From contig JAKSOX010000034.1 in NCBI GenBank assembly GCA_024405335.1, positions 1-13,281 on the forward strand: a DNA stretch of 13,281 nucleotides, given 5' to 3'. Shown here one piece after another: positions 7,728 through 13,281 of this stretch. The stretch's first letter is position 1. The number at the start of each line of letters is the position of its first letter. Under the pieces are notes generated by a model. It saw nothing but the letters and a program-made list of their open reading frames with translations, ran no database searches and had not been told where the DNA came from. This DNA comes from Kiritimatiellia bacterium (GTDB lineage: Bacteria; Verrucomicrobiota; Kiritimatiellia; RFP12; UBA1067). Position numbers and translations under genes: made by a program.

Positions 7728-8821
7728 TCGCCTTTCATCATGATCCTGAGAAGTTCAGTTTCGACGAGACCGTCGTCGGCCCCGGACACGACTTTTTCGC
7801 GGACGGCGCACATGCGCGCCCGCGCGACGCGCAGTTCGCGCAGCGTCCAGTTCGCCGCCTGGCGCGCGCCGCGGCCGCAGGCCCAGTTGTTTTTGGAAAC
7901 GCCGGGACCCACGCCGGCTTCGTCCAGCGCGCGGACGGCTTCGGCTGGCAGGCCTTTCTTCCAGCCGTAGGAGCCGAGCCAGCCGCGCTCGACCGCGTCG
8001 CGGTAGACCACCAGCTCGCGGAAGAATTTTTCGAGGATGGCGGACATGAACACGCCCCATCCCGGTTTCACGGCGAACTTCGCGAGCGCCAGCCGCGCGG
8101 CGGCGGCGTTGCGGTCGCCCGCGGCGTTCGTGACGTCCCACGGCTCCGTTTCGCCCGGTCCGATCGAGGTGATCTGCGCGACGTCGTCCGCCGTGGCTTC
8201 CTTTGCGTCGGGGCCGAGGTAGGCGCGCATCTTCGCGAGTTCGGAAACGATGGTGCGCGTGTCCGCGCCCGCGCGCGCGATGAACGCGCGCGCCGCGTCC
8301 GGCGAGAAGACGAGACCTTCGGCGGCGGCCAGTTCCGGCAGCCGGTCCACCGCGGCGTCCAGTTTGTCGTTCGCGCGCTTCGCGGAGGCGAATTCGACGA
8401 CTTCCGCCATGCTCTTGAAGAGTTTCGCGCAAATGCTCGTTTTGAGCAGGCGCGGCGCGGTGACCACGAAGAACTGGTTTCCCGGCAGCGGCGACTTGGC
8501 GAGGCGTTCCAGAAACTCTTCGAGCGCCGTTTTCACTTTGTCGGCGAGCTTGACGTTGCCGCCGCTCGGGAAGAACGAAACGTTTTTCCACCACGTCACC
8601 TTCACGGGTTCGAGGAAGGGCGGCGTCGTGACGGACGCTTCGCAGTCGCGGATCGATTCGAGCTGCAGATCCATGTTCGGCCGGTCGCCGTCCACGATCT
8701 CCACCGCCGAAACGCGGTTCTCTGGCGCGACGTCCGCCAGCGCGCGCGCGACGACCTTCTTGGCCGCTTCGTCCAGCGACCAGTCGTCCTCACCCACGAA
8801 AAGATGGATTTGCGCGGCCAT
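7724..8821 (-). CDS. holA: DNA polymerase III delta subunit
   Basis: A 365-residue clamp-loader delta subunit, which opens the beta sliding clamp within the DnaX complex. Recognition rests on the family pattern: an N-terminal strand-turn IHLFVGEDDWSLDEAAKKV (5-23); TTPPFLEPVKVTWWKNVSFF (around 65-84), equivalent to the usual 'lF...rvv.l.n' segment; a charged helix with ALEEFLERLAKSPLPGNQFFVV; the domain III signature GADTRTIVSELAKMRAYLG; and EPWDVTNAAGDRNAAAARLAL. The length fits the family (about 330-360). There is no Walker motif, as expected for delta. The ATG at 8821 follows the clpC stop by one base (TGACATG), and its own stop overlaps the next start, so translation is probably coupled; no clear Shine-Dalgarno is seen. 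The sequence is divergent, but several family features agree. Confidence 0.87.
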   Translation of the reverse strand: MAAQIHLFVGEDDWSLDEAAKKVVARALADVAPENRVSAVEIVDGDRPNMDLQLESIRDCEASVTTPPFLEPVKVTWWKNVSFFPSGGNVKLADKVKTALEEFLERLAKSPLPGNQFFVVTAPRLLKTSICAKLFKSMAEVVEFASAKRANDKLDAAVDRLPELAAAEGLVFSPDAARAFIARAGADTRTIVSELAKMRAYLGPDAKEATADDVAQITSIGPGETEPWDVTNAAGDRNAAAARLALAKFAVKPGWGVFMSAILEKFFRELVVYRDAVERGWLGSYGWKKGLPAEAVRALDEAGVGPGVSKNNWACGRGARQAANWTLRELRVARARMCAVREKVVSGADDGLVETELLRIMMKGE

Positions 8822-8822
8822 G

Positions 8823-11296
<2,474 letters not shown>

Positions 11297-11300
<4 letters not shown>

Positions 11301-12160
11301 GATTTGAATATTCCTTTTGCGCGCGGATTGAGGCGCACGTCGCGGAAGCGGCGGTTCACGCGGTCCGCGAACGCGGCGTCGCGCTTGTCGCGCTCCAGTT
11401 CTTCTTCGAAGGTCTTGGGCCGCGGCACGTCGGGCAGGTCGAGGCGTTCCACGGTGAACGCGTTCGCCTCGTCGCGCGTGAGGCCCGCGAGGAATCCCAT
11501 CTCGGCGGCGAGGCGCACGGGGGACAGGACGTCCAGAAATTCCCATTCGGAAAGCAGCTTGCATTCGCGCAGGATGGCGAGCGAACGGCACACGGCGTCT
11601 TCGAACACGCGCGGCAGTTCCTCCACGAGGCGGATGCGGGCGTTCAGCTCCTGGCGCACCAGCGCGGCGAACGCGTTCACGACGCGGTCGAAGAGCTGCT
11701 GCTCGGAAACGCCGAGCATGGCCGCGTTGTGCACGCGGTAGAGATGGGCCGCGTTTTTGAGACCGTCGCCGTTGAATTCGCGGACCGCGAGCCGCAGGGC
11801 CTCCAGCCCGGCGAGAACCGGCGGCAGATCGCCGATGAGGTGCAGTCCCTCCAGATGGAAGAGACCGCCGATCAGCAGCCCCGTGCCGAGGATGCGCGGC
11901 CGGCTCGTGACGTAGCCGAATTCCGGATTCCACGCGAAGGGGTGCTTGCGCGCGACTTCGGATTCCTTCGCGGAGGCGGTCCGGAAGGCGGTAGGCAGGG
12001 AGCGCGGATCGTTCCAGCGCACCTCGACGCACAAGGTGTTGTCCGGCTTGAACGGCAAATCGGTGCGCTGGCGGTAGAAGCGCACGACGCCGTCGGAAAC
12101 GACGTCGGCGGCGCTCAGATTCGGATATTCGCCCTCGGGCGCGCGGTTGCGGCGCTTCAT
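11297..12160 (-). CDS. McsB-like protein, truncated and probably catalytically inactive (ATP:guanido phosphotransferase family)
   Basis: A 287-residue protein matching the C-terminal catalytic domain of the protein-arginine kinase McsB. Matching stretches are FAWNPEFGYVTSRP (75-88, 'FDxxFGYLTxCP'), GTGLLIGGLFHLEGL (92-106), LYRVHNAAMLGVSEQQL (140-156) and FEDAVCRSLAILRECKLLS (186-204). McsB is usually about 350 residues. Here the N-terminal domain with the SSRIRLARN motif is absent, and the NEEDH segment reads roughly EVRWNDPRSL. GTGLR has lost its phosphate-binding Arg (L95), and GEGSEA is GDGLKN (131-136). These losses argue against kinase activity. The start is well supported by GGAGGG 6 bases before ATG 12160, so the short N-terminus is probably real. 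It overlaps mcsA and clpC by 4 bases each. A scaffold or adaptor role for McsA-ClpC is inferred. Confidence 0.83.
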
Positions 12161-12723
12161 GCGCGGCCCTCCAATCCGTCCAGCTTGCGCCGCAGTTCGG
12201 CGGCCTTGCGGAAATCTTCGGCGTCGACGGCCTTCTTGAGTTCGCGCTCGAGCCATTCGCGCGATTCGCCGGCCGGCGATTCCGCCGCGTCGGGAATCTT
12301 CCCCGCGTGTTTCGGACCGTATTGCTGCGCGAGGAAGCGCCCGCGGAGGTCTTTCGCGAAGACCTTCCAGCAGTTGGGGCAGCCGAGCGCTTCGCTGTCG
12401 GCGACTTCTTCCCACGTGCGGCCGCACACGGGACACTTGCGCGAACTCTTCTTTTCGGATTGCGCGAGGCCCTTCACGAAGCCGATCGTCGCGTCCACGA
12501 GATCCTTCACGAACGCGGGCGGTTCTTCGCCGCCGGGACCGAACACTTCCGCCGCGAAGTGCGGTTCGTCGCCGTCCGCCGCCGGGGCGGACGCTTCTTT
12601 TTTCGCATGGCGGGCCGCGCTCTTGCAGGCCTTGCAGACGAACAGTTCTTCGTCTTCCCCGGCGACGTTTTTGCGGACGAGGACGGTGGCCGCTTCGGCC
12701 TTATGGCAGATTTCGCATTCCAT
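12157..12723 (-). CDS. mcsA: McsA, zinc-binding and UVR-domain partner of McsB/ClpC
   Basis: A 188-residue protein of the McsA family, which in Bacillus activates McsB and acts with ClpC in stress-induced proteolysis. Two zinc sites are visible: C3-x2-C6 with C30-x2-C33, and C97-x2-C100 (CPVCG) with C115-x2-C118 (CPNC). A conserved stretch, QQYGPKHAGKIPD (133-145), follows, equivalent to 'iHG...H.GK.P'. The C-terminus is a UVR motif (about 157-186, ELKKAVDAEDFRKAAELRRK), the type of helix pair also found in the ClpC middle domain. An Ala/Asp/Glu-rich linker (about 43-65) separates the zinc sites. The ATG at 12723 is 6 bases after the preceding stop and has no clear Shine-Dalgarno, so coupling is likely; it ends in an ATGA overlap with the mcsB-like gene. 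All zinc ligands are intact. Confidence 0.93.
   Translation of the reverse strand: MECEICHKAEAATVLVRKNVAGEDEELFVCKACKSAARHAKKEASAPAADGDEPHFAAEVFGPGGEEPPAFVKDLVDATIGFVKGLAQSEKKSSRKCPVCGRTWEEVADSEALGCPNCWKVFAKDLRGRFLAQQYGPKHAGKIPDAAESPAGESREWLERELKKAVDAEDFRKAAELRRKLDGLEGRA
12167..12172 (-). promoter_or_regulatory. Strong ribosome binding site fixing the McsB-like start
   Basis: GGAGGG on the minus strand lies 6 bases before ATG 12160, inside the 3' end of mcsA. It supports a genuine start here, so the missing N-terminal kinase domain is not a start-site error. Confidence 0.72.
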
Positions 12724-12729
12724 TTCGCG

Positions 12730-13281
12730 TCAGTCGATGTACAGGGCGGGGACTTTGGCGCCCGTCGCGTGGAGTTTGCCGGAGGAAACCGCCGGCTTGG
12801 CCGCCGCGGCTTTTTCGGCCGGCTTTTCCGCCGTCTTCGCCGCCGCTGGTTTCGGCGCCGCGGGCTTGGCTTCGGGCTTTTCGGTTTTCGCCACGGCAAC
12901 CGCTTCGTCGCCGCCCGCCGCCGCGTTGGCGGACGTGGCTTGGTGGAGAACGTACACGCCCCAGACGGCGGCGGCCAGGACGAGAAGCCCGAAAACGGCC
13001 GCGACGACGAGCCGTCCGGTGTTGCGCGGCAGGCGTTGCGCCGTGGACAGCACGCCGTGGGACACGGCGGAAAGCGCGTCTTGGAAGCGCTCGAACGGCG
13101 TGTCGGACTGTTTCGGGGCGTCGGCGTAGGAACTCGCGAACGGGTTGTCGGCGCGGCGTTGCGGGCGTGGCGGCGTCACTCCTTCAGGAGCGCGAACGGC
13201 CGGGTCGAAAAGCTCCAGGCCGCGCAGGGCGGGCGGAGGTTCCGGATTCGTCGGCGGTTGCGCTGGGGCGGTGGGCGCGGG
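12730..13281 (-). CDS. Single-span membrane protein with Pro-rich N-side and Ala/Lys/Pro-rich tail; start probably outside window
   Basis: Not recognised as a known family. The frame is open to the window edge (183 residues visible). A GTG at 13179 could start a 149-residue version, but AAGGAG abuts that GTG with no spacing, so a start upstream of the window is more likely. The first visible part is Pro-rich, followed by a polar stretch (ADNPFASSYADAPKQ) and an amphipathic segment. One hydrophobic helix lies at RLVVAAVFGLLVLAAAVWG (57-75 counted from the GTG). After it comes a low-complexity tail rich in Ala, Lys, Pro and Glu, then a short end, KVPALYID. Basic residues before the helix suggest a cytoplasmic N-side and an exported tail. 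The gene leads the mcsA-mcsB-like-clpC cluster by 6 bases and is probably co-transcribed. Function unknown. Confidence 0.65.
   Translation of the reverse strand, partial: PAPTAPAQPPTNPEPPPALRGLELFDPAVRAPEGVTPPRPQRRADNPFASSYADAPKQSDTPFERFQDALSAVSHGVLSTAQRLPRNTGRLVVAAVFGLLVLAAAVWGVYVLHQATSANAAAGGDEAVAVAKTEKPEAKPAAPKPAAAKTAEKPAEKAAAAKPAVSSGKLHATGAKVPALYID

Noticed and set aside
4431..7970. A 1179-codon open frame on the + strand opposite the DUF2723 gene
   Set aside because: It is antisense to a well-supported gene, is rich in His/Glu/Arg/Gly without any fold, and is the kind of long open frame GC-rich codon usage produces.
11301..12032. An N-terminal extension of the ClpC frame
   Set aside because: The upstream part is Arg-rich noise out of frame with the McsB-like gene; the Clp_N fold begins at ATG 11300, which also overlaps the upstream stop.
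12161..12436. An N-terminal extension of the McsB-like frame that might hold the missing kinase domain
   Set aside because: The translation is Arg/Gly-rich noise within mcsA and has no SSRIRLARN motif; the Shine-Dalgarno supports ATG 12160.

Overview
The window is a dense, GC-rich bacterial chromosome segment with two converging blocks and no mobile-element, CRISPR or phage signal. The likely source is a member of the Planctomycetota-Verrucomicrobiota-Chlamydiota (PVC) group, perhaps Kiritimatiellota or Lentisphaerota. This rests on a McsA/McsB-like/ClpC cluster outside an obvious Firmicutes background, the DUF2723 protein style, the TrpB2-type enzyme and the high GC. The phylum is an inference; no 16S rRNA is present.

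Left block, + strand (1-2658). It opens with the 3' part of rpoA, followed by rplQ, the usual end of an alpha-type ribosomal protein operon, and a strong intrinsic terminator at 1129-1157. Only 38 bases later a TrpB2-type tryptophan synthase beta chain begins. Its TAA stop lies inside a perfect extended -10 box (TGGTATAAT), which probably drives a tRNA-Leu(UAG) gene 12 bases downstream.

Right block, - strand (13281 down to 2705). Seven genes are packed end to end with 4-base ATGA overlaps or gaps of 10 bases or less, so they look like one operon whose promoter lies outside the window. In transcription order they are: an Ala/Lys/Pro-rich single-span membrane protein that runs off the edge; mcsA; a shortened McsB-like protein; clpC; holA (DNA polymerase III delta); a 1189-residue DUF2723 membrane protein of the protein O-mannosyltransferase-like type; and a second GT-C-like membrane protein related to Agl23.

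Functionally the operon joins a protein quality-control module (McsA, McsB-like, ClpC), a replisome clamp-loader subunit and two probable polyprenyl-sugar-dependent membrane glycosyltransferases. The most notable point is the McsB-like protein. It starts at a well-supported ATG behind a strong Shine-Dalgarno sequence, lacks the N-terminal kinase domain, and has lost the NEEDH, GTGLR and GEGSE catalytic or substrate motifs. ClpC nevertheless keeps both N-domain glutamates that dock phosphoarginine in Bacillus. This suggests a ClpC adaptor module that no longer uses local arginine phosphorylation, or that uses a kinase encoded elsewhere.
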